Shown here in pieces: positions 40,954 to 49,430 of a stretch of 64,000 bases of DNA; the first letter of the stretch is position 1; every line of letters starts with the position of its first letter. Below the pieces are notes generated by a model. It was not told the origin of the DNA. It made no database searches and saw only the letters and a program-made list of their open reading frames with translations. Origin of the DNA: Streptoalloteichus tenebrarius (GTDB lineage: Bacteria > Actinomycetota > Actinomycetes > Mycobacteriales > Pseudonocardiaceae); NCBI RefSeq assembly GCF_024171885.1, contig NZ_JAMTCP010000003.1, positions 1 through 64,000 on the forward strand. Reading direction: 5' to 3'. The position numbers and the translations under genes are program-made.

Positions 40954-41051
40954 ACGTCGGCCGCCCGGCGCCCACGACCGCCGGCACGCGTTCCCGAGCG
41001 TTCCCTGAAGGAGTGGGACTTCCCCACGGCGGCGCCGGGTACTCGGTGAGC

Positions 41052-41246
41052 ATGGCCGTGAACCCGATCCAGGTGCAGAAGTTCCTCAAGGGAATCGACT
41101 ACCCCGCCACCAAGGACGAGGTCGTGAAGGCGGCCCAGTCCCAGGGCGCGGACGACAACGTGCTGGACACCCTGCGGAACCTGCCTCGCGACAACTTCAA
41201 CTCGCCCAACGACATCAGCGAGGCCATGGGCCAGCAGTCGGGATGA
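41052..41246 (+). CDS. DUF2795 protein
   Basis: 64 residues: NPIQVQKFLKGIDYPATKDE, VVKAAQSQGADDNVLDTLRN and LPRDNFNSPNDISEAMG match the whole length of the small DUF2795 family, whose function is unknown and which is frequent in actinobacteria. ATG 41052 is used; GTG 41046 is possible. It follows the decarboxylase on the same strand by about 100 bp and ends at a 17-bp hairpin. Confidence 0.88.
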   Translation: MAVNPIQVQKFLKGIDYPATKDEVVKAAQSQGADDNVLDTLRNLPRDNFNSPNDISEAMGQQSG

Positions 41247-41262
41247 CCCGCACCTGACCGCC

Positions 41263-41310
41263 GCCGGCCGCGGACGCCGCACCCCTCGGGGTTCGGCGTC
41301 CGCGGCCGGC
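41263..41310. terminator. Strong convergent terminator
   Basis: GCCGGCCGCGGACGCCG (41263-41279) and its complement (41294-41310), 17-bp perfect arms, between DUF2795 and the leftward ArsR gene. Confidence 0.8.
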
Positions 41311-41383
41311 CTGGCGCATCCACGCCCCTCGCCGCTCCCGACGGCAGGCCGACGGCAGACCGGTGCGAGACCTGAGCAGCCGT

Positions 41384-41767
41384 TCAGTCCTCGCGCGGGC
41401 TCCAGGCCGCGATCATCTCCACCAGACCGGGGAACCGGGCGTCGAGGTCGTTGACCCGGACGTGGCTCCGCCGCTCCAGCCCGTACTGGCGCTGCCGGAT
41501 GACACCCGCGTCGCGCAGGGCCCGGAAGTGGTGGGTCAGCGAGGACTTCGGGCGGTCCAGCCCGAACCAGCCACAGGGGTGGTCGAACTCCTCCCGGTCG
41601 AGGAGGAGCTTGCGCACGATGAACAGCCGCAGCGGATCGCTCAGCGCGGCCATCACCCGCTCCAGCCGGATGTCCTCGGCCGCAGGCTCGGGGAGCGGGT
41701 CCGGCAGGCCGGGCGGCTCCGGCAGCTCCCTGACGATCTCCGACACCGGCCGACCGGTCACGGGCAT
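41384..41767 (-). CDS. ArsR-family HTH regulator
   Basis: 127 residues. Winged helix at LERVMAALSDPLRLFIVRKL, PKSSLTHHFRALRDAGVIRQ and RQYGLERRSHVRVNDLDARF. A Cys in EFDHPCGWFG lies near the recognition helix but no full metal-binding CxC is present, so it may sense an organic ligand. ATG 41767 is the start. It is divergent from an MFS exporter with a GTACGA-n6-TCGTAC operator between, so it is very likely the local repressor. Confidence 0.87.
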   Translation of the reverse strand: MPVTGRPVSEIVRELPEPPGLPDPLPEPAAEDIRLERVMAALSDPLRLFIVRKLLLDREEFDHPCGWFGLDRPKSSLTHHFRALRDAGVIRQRQYGLERRSHVRVNDLDARFPGLVEMIAAWSPRED

Positions 41768-41798
41768 GTCGGTTCCTCCTCTGTCCCCGCGCTCTGCT

Positions 41799-41845
41799 GT
41801 ACGAGTCTGATCGTACTAGGTGCTAAGTTCGACTCAACTCGTACA
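41799..41845. promoter_or_regulatory. ArsR-type operator
   Basis: GTACGA-n6-TCGTAC (41799-41816) is a perfect 18-bp dyad. TGTACGAGT (41798-41806) is matched by ACTCGTACA (41837-41845) on the other side, giving a second spaced pair. It fills the gap between the ArsR and MFS genes. Confidence 0.75.
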
Positions 41846-41864
41846 AGCCTGCCTGGGGGCGACC

Positions 41865-43124
41865 ATGCCGCGAAGCGCAACCACACTCGCCAAGACAACC
41901 CACCCCGAACAGCACGAAGACCAGCAGACCAACACCGCCGCGCCACCAGCACCCGCCCGCTGGATCTGGCTGGCCGCCTGGCCCGTGACCGCCGTCTTCG
42001 TCCTGTCCAACGCCGCCACACCGCTCTACGTGCTCTGGCAACACGACATCGGCTTCTCCAAGGGCACCCTCACGGTGGTCTTCGCCTGCTACATCGTCGG
42101 ACTACTGGGCTCCCTGCTCGTCTCCGGCGTGGCCTCCGACCGCTGGGGCCGCAAACCCGTGCTGCTGCCAGCCCTCGCCCTCTCCCTCCTCGCCTGCGCG
42201 ATCTTCGCCACCGCCACGACCGTGACCGCCCTGCTCATCGCCCGCCTGTTCACCGGCATCGCCGTCGGCGCCGTCGTCTCCGCCGGCATGGCCGCGGTCA
42301 CCGACGTCGCCGGACCACACCGCCAACGCCTGGCCGCCCTCCTGGCCTCCACCGCCATGGTCTTCGGCGCCGGCCTGGGCCCCTTCCTCGCCGGCCTGCT
42401 CTCCGAAACCCTCCCCGCACCCACCACCACGGTCTTCGTCGTCGAAGCCGTCCTACTGACAACCGCGCTGCTCGCCACCCTGCGCATGCCGGTGCCACGC
42501 CCGACCACCACCACCGGCGCCTGGATCCGCGTACCCCGGGTGCCCCGCGGCGCGGGCCTCCGCCTCGCGCTGGGCATCGCCGTGTTCGCCCCCGGCATCA
42601 CGGCCACGTCCTTCGTGGTCTCCCTCGGCCCGTCCGTGCTGGCCACCCTGCTCAACACCCCCAGCAGGACCGTCGCGGGAACCCTCGCCTTCGCGATGTT
42701 CGCCACCGCCACCGCCGTGCAGTTCACGGTCCGCGCCCTGCCCCGCACCACGATCCTGCTCGCCGGGGCCACGAGCACCGCGCTCGGCATGGCCGCGCTC
42801 GTCACCGCCGTGCACACCCAGGCGGTCGCCCCCCTGGTCACCTCGGCCCTCCTGGCCGGAGCCGGCCAGGGCATGGGCCAGCTCGGCGGCCTGTCCCTGC
42901 TCAACTCCTCGGTCCCACCCCGCCGCCTCGCCGAGGCCAACGCGGCCTTCAACGTCGGCGGCTACCTGCCCGCCGGCGCCCTGCCCGTCGCGGCCGGCTA
43001 CCTCAGCGACGCGGTGGGCCTCACCACCGGGGCCACCCTCTTCGGCTCGGCCCTGCTGGCCCTCGCGGTTCTCGGCGGCGCCGTGGTCCTCGCCGCCCGC
43101 CCCCGCCTGACGACATCCGCCTGA
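41865..43124 (+). CDS. MFS transporter (DHA1-like)
   Basis: 419 residues with 12 TM segments. WIWLAAWPVTAVFVLSNAAT, PLYVLWQHDIGFSKGTLTVV and SGVASDRWGRKPVLLPALAL (motif A) are clear. The sequence fits the actinobacterial YcaD/sugar-efflux-like MFS paired with ArsR/TetR regulators. The substrate is unknown. ATG 41865 is preceded by GGGGG at 4 nt; the frame is open from 41820, overlapping the operator, so the shorter form is taken. Confidence 0.85.
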   Translation: MPRSATTLAKTTHPEQHEDQQTNTAAPPAPARWIWLAAWPVTAVFVLSNAATPLYVLWQHDIGFSKGTLTVVFACYIVGLLGSLLVSGVASDRWGRKPVLLPALALSLLACAIFATATTVTALLIARLFTGIAVGAVVSAGMAAVTDVAGPHRQRLAALLASTAMVFGAGLGPFLAGLLSETLPAPTTTVFVVEAVLLTTALLATLRMPVPRPTTTTGAWIRVPRVPRGAGLRLALGIAVFAPGITATSFVVSLGPSVLATLLNTPSRTVAGTLAFAMFATATAVQFTVRALPRTTILLAGATSTALGMAALVTAVHTQAVAPLVTSALLAGAGQGMGQLGGLSLLNSSVPPRRLAEANAAFNVGGYLPAGALPVAAGYLSDAVGLTTGATLFGSALLALAVLGGAVVLAARPRLTTSA

Positions 43125-43137
43125 CCCCCACACCAGC

Positions 43138-43178
43138 ACGCGCGGGGTGGCTCCCGACCGCGGAGTCACCCCGCGCGT
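43138..43178. terminator. Terminator after the MFS gene
   Basis: ACGCGCGGGGTG (43138-43149) and CACCCCGCGCGT (43167-43178), perfect 12-bp arms with a further CTCC/GGAG pairing inside the loop. Confidence 0.7.
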
Positions 43179-43239
43179 TCGGTCGCCCTACCCCCGCGTC
43201 AAGCCATCCCGTCGGGACGACCTCGATCACCCAGCCCCT

Positions 43240-43620
43240 ACCGCCGGCGACCAAGCCCCGCAAGCAGGGTTGCGTGGGATGTGGGGCCGTGCCCGCGGAG
43301 GACCCGTGCCCCTCCTGCGGTGCGCGGAACCAGACTCACCGTCATGAGGCCGCGACGCAACGTCATCACGACCTGGGAGGCTCGCGTCTCGCGTCGGGGT
43401 CGTCCAGAGCCTCACCAGATGTGACCGCGCCACGGCCGAGGAGGTCGCACACCAACTGGCGGCCGACATGCTCTCCGCCACGGCGTGCGACCTGCGAAAC
43501 CAGACCTGGCCAGTGGGCACCGGTCCCGCAAGGGTCGCCGACTGGCTGGCTGGTCTCGCCCACGAACTGCGGTTCAGTCCGGTCCTGCCGGCCGGCCAGC
43601 CCCTGCCGCCCTTGGACTGA
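43240..43620 (+). other. Possible decayed gene
   Basis: No intact gene. One frame reads KQGCVGCGAVPAEDPCPSCG (about 43262-43321), a zinc-ribbon-like Cys pattern. Another, ending in TGA 43618-43620, reads ATAEEVAHQLAADMLSATAC, DLRNQTWPVGTGPARVADWL and AGLAHELRFSPVLPAGQPLP, which looks like a genuine C-terminus. They are in different frames, so this may be a broken gene or two unrelated scraps. Confidence 0.35.
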
Positions 43621-43679
43621 GAACGTCGAGCCACTCCGACCAGCCCAGGGCTGATTGATCACCCATCACGGCCTGTTCT

Positions 43680-43770
43680 CGGGGTTCTTTGCTCCTCTGT
43701 CCTTGCTGCTTTTGGGTCTTCTTGGCTCTTTGGAGGTCATCAAATTTAGTTGACACTGAAACGATAGTTA
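43680..43770. repeat. AT-rich dispersed element, copy 2
   Basis: Pyrimidine-rich tract (about 43681-43731) followed by TTTAGTTGACACTGAAA (43745-43761), closest in sequence to copy 1 (33430-33520). On the minus strand a frame starts GTG 43756 and reads MSTKFDDLQRAKKTQKQQGQ, a lysine/glutamine-rich peptide, so the element's polarity is not certain. Confidence 0.65.
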
Positions 43771-43828
43771 CAGAAGCGCGGACTGCTTGTTGGAGGGCGG
43801 GGCAACGGGGTGGGGAGGTTGACGACGG

Positions 43829-44710
43829 ATGAGCCGCGCACGAACACTGCCGCCGTCAAGGCGACTTCCCGGGGGGCACGTGCGCACCGACCGCTACCGC
43901 AACCTGCACCACCTCACCCGGCTGGACCCGGAGCGCGACCACCACGCGATCTACCGCACGACGATGCTGGTCGAGTTCCCCTGGCTGGCCCACCTCGGGC
44001 TCAACCTGGCCTTCTACCGGACCTACGGCATCCCCCGCATCGCACGGGTCCTCGCCTCAACCGGCCAGATCACCCACCACACCCGCGACCGGGCCCAGGC
44101 CACCGGCGCCGTGATGTTCACGCTCATCGAGCACGGCTTCGACCACCCCAGCGGACGGGCCGCCCTGCGCCGCCTCAACCTCGCCCACCGGGGCCTGCGC
44201 GCCACCCACGACGACTACCTCTACGTTCTCGGCGCCACCCTGTTCGTCCCGTTGCGCTGGATCGCCCGCTACGGGTGGCGTCCCCTCACCGACGTCGAGA
44301 CGCGCGCCGCCCACCACTTCCACGTCCGACTGGGTCGTCTCATGGGCCTGAAGGGCATCCCCGACTCCGTCGAGGCGTTCCAGCGCTGGTTCGACGACTA
44401 CGAGACGGCGCACGTCGCGTTCACGCCCGAAGCCCAGGAGTTGATGCGCGCCTCGCAACGACTCCTGGAAGACCGGGTCCCGCGCGCGCTGCGTCCCGTG
44501 ATGCGTCGCGTCGGCCCCGCGCTGCTGGATCCGCCGCTGCGTCAGGCCGTCGGTGTCGGTTCCGTCGCCCGCGCCACGGAGCTGGCCGTGCACGCGGCCC
44601 TGCGCGCCACCGCCCTCCTCCAACGCACTCGCCCACCGCGCACCCGATCGGTCTATGCCGGAGGCCACGGCCTCCCGCCCGTCGCCCCGACCTCCACGCC
44701 CGACGACTGA
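43829..44710 (+). CDS. Oxygenase MpaB family (DUF2236) protein
   Basis: 293 residues, all helical. RNLHHLTRLDPERDHHAIYR, TMLVEFPWLAHLGLNLAFYR, RAQATGAVMFTLIEHGFDHP and THDDYLYVLGATLFVPLRWI, then HHFHVRLGRLMGLKGIPDSV correspond to the DUF2236/MpaB fold, haem-containing in latex-clearing protein and MpaB. The His of IEHGFDHP and the distal Arg region are present. The substrate is unknown. ATG 43829 with GGGGAGG upstream. The next gene, an epimerase, follows in the same direction after about 130 bp. Confidence 0.8.
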   Translation: MSRARTLPPSRRLPGGHVRTDRYRNLHHLTRLDPERDHHAIYRTTMLVEFPWLAHLGLNLAFYRTYGIPRIARVLASTGQITHHTRDRAQATGAVMFTLIEHGFDHPSGRAALRRLNLAHRGLRATHDDYLYVLGATLFVPLRWIARYGWRPLTDVETRAAHHFHVRLGRLMGLKGIPDSVEAFQRWFDDYETAHVAFTPEAQELMRASQRLLEDRVPRALRPVMRRVGPALLDPPLRQAVGVGSVARATELAVHAALRATALLQRTRPPRTRSVYAGGHGLPPVAPTSTPDD

Positions 44711-44837
44711 CGCCCGGCCGAGTGCGCGCCGGGGAGGAGTCGGCGGGGCGTCGCTCGGGTACACCGACCCGTGGGGCGGCAGTCCCTCCGGCGTCGACGG
44801 CCGGTCGACGCGGGCGAACCGACCGGAGGAGCGCGGC

Positions 44838-45914
44838 ATGACCGAGGGACGGGCAGGCACCAGCGGCATCAGGGTCGTGGTCGTCGGCGCCACGGGGAAC
44901 GTCGGAACGAGCGTCGTCGCCGCGTTGAGCCAGGACCCGGCCGTGGGGTCCGTCCTCGGTCTGGCGCGGCGCCTGCCCGACTGGCGGGCCCCCAAGATCG
45001 AGTGGGCGCGGGCAGACATCACCAAGGACGACCTGCTCACCCTGTTCCGGGGAGCCGACGTGGTCATCCACCTGGCGTGGCTGTTCCAGCCCACCCACGA
45101 CCCGGTGACCACCTGGCGGGTCAACGTCCACGGCAGCATCCGGGTGTTCGAGGCCGCCGCGTGGGCGCAGGTGCCGGCGCTGGTCCACGCCTCCTCCGTG
45201 GGCGCCTACTCCCCCGGCCCCAAGGACCAGCCGGTCGACGAGACCTGGCCGACCCACGGCTGGCCCACCGCCGGCTACACGCGGGAGAAGGCCTACCTGG
45301 AACGGGTGCTGGACACCTTCGAGTCGGCGCATCCCGACACCCGGGTGGTCCGCCTGCGCCCGGGGTTCATCTTCAAGCGCGAGTCCGCCAGCGAACAGCG
45401 CCGCCTGTTCGCCGGCCCGCTGCTGCCCAACCGGCTGGTGCGCAGCTCCACCGTGCCGATCGTCCCCAACCTGCCCGGGCTGCGGTTCCAGGCCATGCAC
45501 ACCGCCGACGTCGCCGAGGCCTACCGGCTGGCCGCGCTGCGCCCGGTGCGCGGGGCGTTCAACCTCGCCGCCGAGCCGGTGGTCGACCCCGAGCTGCTGG
45601 CCGACATCCTCCACGCCCGCCCGGTCCGGGTGCCCACGCCCGTGCTGCGCGCGGCCGTGGCCGCCGCCTGGCACCTGCACCTGCTGCCCGCCTCGCCCCA
45701 GCTTCTCGACGCGGTGCTGCGCCTGCCGATCATGGACACCACGCGGGCCCGCACCGAGTTGGGCTGGTCGCCCCAGCACAGCGCGCGGGAGGCCATCGAG
45801 GAGTTCCTGCACGGCCTCCAAGAGAAGGCCGGCCTGCCCACGCCGCCGCTGCTGCCGGACGCGCGGGGCGGCCGGGTGCGGGAGCTGGTCACCGGCGTGG
45901 GCAAACGCCCCTGA
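44838..45914 (+). CDS. NAD-dependent epimerase/dehydratase (extended SDR)
   Basis: 358 residues. The NAD-binding motif is VVVGATGNVGTSVVAAL, the catalytic Ser is in LVHASSVGAYSPGP, and the YxxxK motif is GYTREKAYLE. The substrate-binding C-half (FNLAAEPVVDPELLADILHA, ELGWSPQHSAREAIEEFLHG) is in the form seen for actinobacterial sugar-nucleotide- or steroid-type SDRs of unknown substrate. ATG 44838 has GGAGGAG 7 nt upstream. Probably cotranscribed with the MpaB-like gene. Confidence 0.88.
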   Translation: MTEGRAGTSGIRVVVVGATGNVGTSVVAALSQDPAVGSVLGLARRLPDWRAPKIEWARADITKDDLLTLFRGADVVIHLAWLFQPTHDPVTTWRVNVHGSIRVFEAAAWAQVPALVHASSVGAYSPGPKDQPVDETWPTHGWPTAGYTREKAYLERVLDTFESAHPDTRVVRLRPGFIFKRESASEQRRLFAGPLLPNRLVRSSTVPIVPNLPGLRFQAMHTADVAEAYRLAALRPVRGAFNLAAEPVVDPELLADILHARPVRVPTPVLRAAVAAAWHLHLLPASPQLLDAVLRLPIMDTTRARTELGWSPQHSAREAIEEFLHGLQEKAGLPTPPLLPDARGGRVRELVTGVGKRP

Positions 45915-45943
45915 CACCCCGCGCGCCGCGTCCCCGCAGGTCC

Positions 45944-45965
45944 GGGTGCGGGGGTGGCCGCACCC
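45944..45965. terminator. Terminator after the epimerase
   Basis: GGGTGCGG (45944-45951) and CCGCACCC (45958-45965), 6-nt loop. Confidence 0.55.
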
Positions 45966-46136
45966 CCCTGGGCGGAGCCACTGTCGAACACGAAGTGTGG
46001 TGCCTCTCCCCCGTACTTCGGGTGATCATGTTCGGCTAGATTGGTGACATGCGTTGACGACTACCCCTCGGACGGGCACCGCCGGTGAGTTCCTTCGTTC
46101 ACGTTCGGTTCACCATCCACGAAGGAGACTCACCCC

Positions 46137-47057
46137 TTGACCACGTCGCCCCTCATCGCCGTGCCCGACGCGTTCGCCGCCGCCTACGGCGCGAACGGCG
46201 CCGCCGAGCGCGCCTGGGTCGCGGAGCTGCCCCGCCTCGGCGGGCACTTCCTGGAGCGCTGGGCGCTGCGGCCCGACGGTGCAGCGGCGCACGGCATGGC
46301 CTCACTCGTCCTGCCCGTGCTCCGCGCCGACGGCACCCCCGCCGTCCTGAAACTCCAGCAGCTCCGGGAGGAGACCGCCCACGCCGCCACCGGCCTTCGG
46401 GCCTGGAGCGGCGACGGCATCGTGCGCCTGCTGGAGTACGACGAGGACAGCGGCACCCAGTTGCTGGAACGGCTCGACGCCACCCGGACCCTGTCCTCGG
46501 TGGCCGACGACCACGAGGCCATGACGATCCTGGCCGACCTGATGGCGCGCCTGACCGCGGTGCGGGCTCCCGAGGGCGTGCGGCGGCTGTCCGACATCGC
46601 CACCGCCATGCTCGACCAGACCCCGGCCGTGCCGCCGCTGCGCGACCCCGCCGAGCAGCGGCTGGTGCGCACCTGCGCGGCGGCGGTGGCCGAGCTGGTC
46701 GCCGAGCCCGGTGACCGCCTGCTGCACTGGGACCTGCACTACGACAACGTCCTCGCCGGGCAGCGGCAGCCCTGGTTGGCCATCGACCCCGAGCCGCTGG
46801 CCGGCGACCCCGGGTTCGAGTTGCTGCCCGCGATGGACAACCGGTGGGACGAGGTGGTGGCCTCCGGCGACGTCGAACGCGCCGTGCTGCGCCGCTTCGA
46901 CGTGCTGACCGAGGCGCTGGACCTGGACCGGCGGCGCGCGACCGGCTGGACCCTCGGCCGCGTCCTCCAGAACGCGCTGTGGGACATCGAGGACGGCAGG
47001 ACCGCGCTGGAACCAGCCCAGGTCGCCATCGCCACCACCCTGCTGCGCCACCGCTGA
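46137..47057 (+). CDS. Aminoglycoside/hydroxyurea phosphotransferase family kinase
   Basis: 306 residues, the length of APH(6)/HUR kinases. Lys72 in PAVLKLQQL binds ATP, the catalytic loop is HWDLHYDNVLAG (Asp199, Asn204), and AIDPEPLAGDPGFELLP gives the metal Asp217. Family members phosphorylate streptomycin or hydroxyurea; whether this one confers resistance is not known. TTG 46137 is the start because AAGGAG lies 9 nt upstream and it begins like its relatives. Standalone with its own terminator. Confidence 0.88.
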   Translation: MTTSPLIAVPDAFAAAYGANGAAERAWVAELPRLGGHFLERWALRPDGAAAHGMASLVLPVLRADGTPAVLKLQQLREETAHAATGLRAWSGDGIVRLLEYDEDSGTQLLERLDATRTLSSVADDHEAMTILADLMARLTAVRAPEGVRRLSDIATAMLDQTPAVPPLRDPAEQRLVRTCAAAVAELVAEPGDRLLHWDLHYDNVLAGQRQPWLAIDPEPLAGDPGFELLPAMDNRWDEVVASGDVERAVLRRFDVLTEALDLDRRRATGWTLGRVLQNALWDIEDGRTALEPAQVAIATTLLRHR

Positions 47058-47109
47058 ACCACCACGTGAAGGCCTGGGTGACCAGACACCCGCGATGACT
47101 GATGACCCG

Positions 47110-47140
47110 GGGGCGGCGGCGCGTGCCGTCGTCGCCCCCG
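47110..47140. terminator. Convergent terminator
   Basis: GGGGGCG (47110-47116) and CGCCCCC (47134-47140), extended by CG/CG pairs inside, between the kinase and the leftward gene ending at 47143. Confidence 0.6.
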
Positions 47141-47142
47141 CG

Positions 47143-47910
47143 TCACGGGCGGGGCAGGGCGTGGAGCGCGGCCTCAGGCGCGTGGTGGCCACGCCGGCTC
47201 CCCCGGTAGGCGAACAACCGCAGGCGGCGCAGCCACCGCGGCCACAGCGGCATCTCCGGCGGGCAGTTCACGACCGGGTCGAAGCACACCTCGTCGACGT
47301 GCGCGCCCACCAGCACGGTGTGCAGGGTCAGGTCCGCGACCTTCCCGCCGGACCGCCCCGCGCCCACCACATGCAGGGTGAACCGCGCGGGCCGCTCCCC
47401 CACCCGGCGCGCCACCCAGTCCAGTGACGCGGGTGCGTCCGGGTCCAGATCCCGGGGCACGGCGACCAACCACACCCGCCGCCCCCGCAAGCGGTAGGGC
47501 ACGATGCTGCCGAAACTGGCGCGCCCCCAGTGCCGGGCCAGCACGGGCAGCAGCCACGTGAACCGGGCGCCGCCCGTGCTGGACAGCGTCAGATCCCACG
47601 GGCGGTCCACACCGGACCACGGCGGAACGCGCACCGCCAGCCCCAGCACGTCGGCCCTGCCCCCACCGGTGCCGACCCCCTTGGACAGTCGGGCGACCAC
47701 CGGCCGCGTCCCGGCGGGAACCGGCAGACGGGCCTGCGCCGCGACGGTCAGCTCCCCGCCGACGAACACACCTCGGGGATGAAGCGCCCGCGCGCCCCGC
47801 AGACGCGCCAGCACCTCGAACAGGCCCGTGACCAACCGGGACGGTCGAAGGACGCGTCCACCCGCGCCCTTCGCGCTGCCCGAGAACAACGACCTGATCC
47901 TCACCGACAT
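47143..47910 (-). CDS. Conserved actinobacterial protein (catalase-like sequence, annotated 'phosphodiesterase' in relatives)
   Basis: 255 residues. The pattern LHPRGVFVGGELTVAAQARL, RLSKGVGTGGGRADVLGLAV, RPWDLTLSSTGGARFTWLLP and RASFGSIVPYRLRGRRVWLV resembles the barrel core of haem catalases but lacks the catalytic N-terminal His segment and the proximal Tyr region. Relatives are often labelled phosphodiesterase without experimental basis that I can recall. Function is open. ATG 47910 has GGGGAA 7 nt upstream. Single gene. Confidence 0.6.
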   Translation of the reverse strand: MSVRIRSLFSGSAKGAGGRVLRPSRLVTGLFEVLARLRGARALHPRGVFVGGELTVAAQARLPVPAGTRPVVARLSKGVGTGGGRADVLGLAVRVPPWSGVDRPWDLTLSSTGGARFTWLLPVLARHWGRASFGSIVPYRLRGRRVWLVAVPRDLDPDAPASLDWVARRVGERPARFTLHVVGAGRSGGKVADLTLHTVLVGAHVDEVCFDPVVNCPPEMPLWPRWLRRLRLFAYRGSRRGHHAPEAALHALPRP

Positions 47911-48094
47911 CGGAGTTCCCCGACGGCACGGCAGGTAACCGTCCTCTATGGAGGAACAAGGCCCGCCCACCGCCCGGGACCCTTCAGGGTTCCGTCAAAG
48001 ATCGACGACAACCCGCTCTCTCGCGATAGGACTTGTCGTCCGGGCCGACCGTCGACCCGGAGCACCTCCTGTCATCACCAGAAAGGAACAGATC

Positions 48095-48616
48095 ATGGCG
48101 AGAAAACCCGTGAACCTGCTGGCCAGAGCGGCCGGGACCACCGCGGGCGCGCTCCTGCTCCTGGCCTCGGCCGCCGCCCCGGCGCTGGCCGAGGCGGCGC
48201 CCGCCGCCCCGAGCGCGGCCCCGTCGGTCTGTTACCGCGCGCACGTGGAGAGCATCGGCTGGCAGGGCTGGACCTGCGACGGCAACCTGGCCGGCACCAC
48301 CGGCCGGTCCCTGCGGCTGGAGGCGCTGGAGATCCGGGCGTCCGGCGTGGGCCGCCTGTGCGCCCAGGCCCACGTGGAGAAGATGGGCTGGCAGGCCACC
48401 CGCTGCGCCAACGACGGCGACACCCTCTCCGTCGGGACCACCGGCCAGTACCTCCGAATGGAGGGCCTCGTCCTCGGCGTGAGCACCGGCAACGTCTGCG
48501 CCAACGCCCACATGGCGCACACCGGCTGGCAGGGCCTGCGGTGCGGCGGTTCGGTGTTCGTCGGCGAGACCGGCCAGCACGCCCGCATCGAGGGGATCAC
48601 CATCAACGTCGGGTGA
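48095..48616 (+). CDS. Secreted ChW-repeat protein
   Basis: 173 residues. Signal peptide MARKPVNLLARAAGTTAGAL with LLLASAAAPALAEA. The mature protein is three ChW (clostridial hydrophobic W) repeats of about 43 residues, each with xAHVExxGWQG-like and TTGxxLRxEGL-like halves: YRAHVESIGWQGWTC, AQAHVEKMGWQATRC, ANAHMAHTGWQGLRC. Such repeats may bind wall or host polymers. ATG 48095 has AAAGGAA 8 nt upstream. Closed by a hairpin. Confidence 0.88.
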   Translation: MARKPVNLLARAAGTTAGALLLLASAAAPALAEAAPAAPSAAPSVCYRAHVESIGWQGWTCDGNLAGTTGRSLRLEALEIRASGVGRLCAQAHVEKMGWQATRCANDGDTLSVGTTGQYLRMEGLVLGVSTGNVCANAHMAHTGWQGLRCGGSVFVGETGQHARIEGITINVG

Positions 48617-48626
48617 GCGAGTCCTG

Positions 48627-48663
48627 AGTGGGTTCCTCCGTCCTGCCCCCGGAGGCACCCACT
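48627..48663. terminator. Terminator after the ChW gene
   Basis: AGTGGGTTCCTCCG (48627-48640) pairs with CGGAGGCACCCACT (48650-48663) with one mismatch. Confidence 0.65.
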
Positions 48664-48770
48664 GACGACTCGACGCGACTCGACGCGCACCGCCCCGCCT
48701 CCGAAAGACGACCGGCGCGCAAATTGGCGATCATGACGCGCCCCTTCGTCGCACGTGAGGAAGACAGCCC

Positions 48771-49421
48771 GTGACGCCCGCTGCCCTGCCCGACCCGACC
48801 GTGACCCACCCGATGCCCGAACAGACCCGGGTCGCGCTGCTCAAACCGGTGGTCACGTCCCCGCTGATCGAGGTCGGCGAGTTCACCTACTACGACGACC
48901 CTGACGACCCCACCGCGTTCCAGACTCGCAACGTCCTGTACCACTACGGGCCGGAGAAGCTGGTCATCGGGAAGTTCTGCGCCCTGGCCACCGGGGTGCG
49001 GTTCATCATGGGCGGCGCCAACCACCGCATGGACGGCCCCTCCACGTTCCCCTTCCCCATCATGGGCGGCGCCTGGGCCGAGCACGTCGACCTCATCACC
49101 GACCTGCCCCGCCGGGGCGACACGGTCGTCGGCAACGACGTCTGGATCGGCTACCAGGCCCTCGTGATGCCCGGCGTCCGGATCGGACACGGCGCGATCA
49201 TCGCGTCGGGTTCGGTCGTCGTCGACGACGTGCCCGACTACGGCGTCGTCGGCGGCAACCCCGCCCGGCTCCTCCGCCGCCGGTACTCCGACGAGGACGT
49301 CGAGCGCCTGCTGGAGCTGGCCTGGTGGGACTGGCCCCCGCCCCACATCACCGACCACGTCCGCACGATCATGTCCGGCAGCGTCGACGCCCTCGCGGCG
49401 GTGGCCCCGCCCCGGCCGTAG
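48771..49421 (+). CDS. Vat-like xenobiotic acetyltransferase (left-handed beta-helix)
   Basis: 216 residues. Hexapeptide repeats run from KLVIGKFCALATGVRFIMGG to VVGNDVWIGYQALVMPGVRI and GHGAIIASGSVVVDDVPDYG. GGANHRMDG holds His85, the catalytic base of the Vat/CatB xenobiotic acetyltransferases, and YYDDPDDPTAFQTRNVLYHY matches the N-terminal substrate loop of streptogramin A acetyltransferases. The true substrate is unknown. GTG 48771 has GAGGAAG 8 nt upstream. Standalone. Confidence 0.88.
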   Translation: MTPAALPDPTVTHPMPEQTRVALLKPVVTSPLIEVGEFTYYDDPDDPTAFQTRNVLYHYGPEKLVIGKFCALATGVRFIMGGANHRMDGPSTFPFPIMGGAWAEHVDLITDLPRRGDTVVGNDVWIGYQALVMPGVRIGHGAIIASGSVVVDDVPDYGVVGGNPARLLRRRYSDEDVERLLELAWWDWPPPHITDHVRTIMSGSVDALAAVAPPRP

Positions 49422-49430
49422 CCGCCGACC

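Noticed and set aside
43574-43756. Minus-strand peptide frame starting in AT-rich element copy 2
   Set aside because: The corresponding frame in copy 1 stops after eight codons, so a conserved peptide is not supported; reported only as part of the repeat finding.
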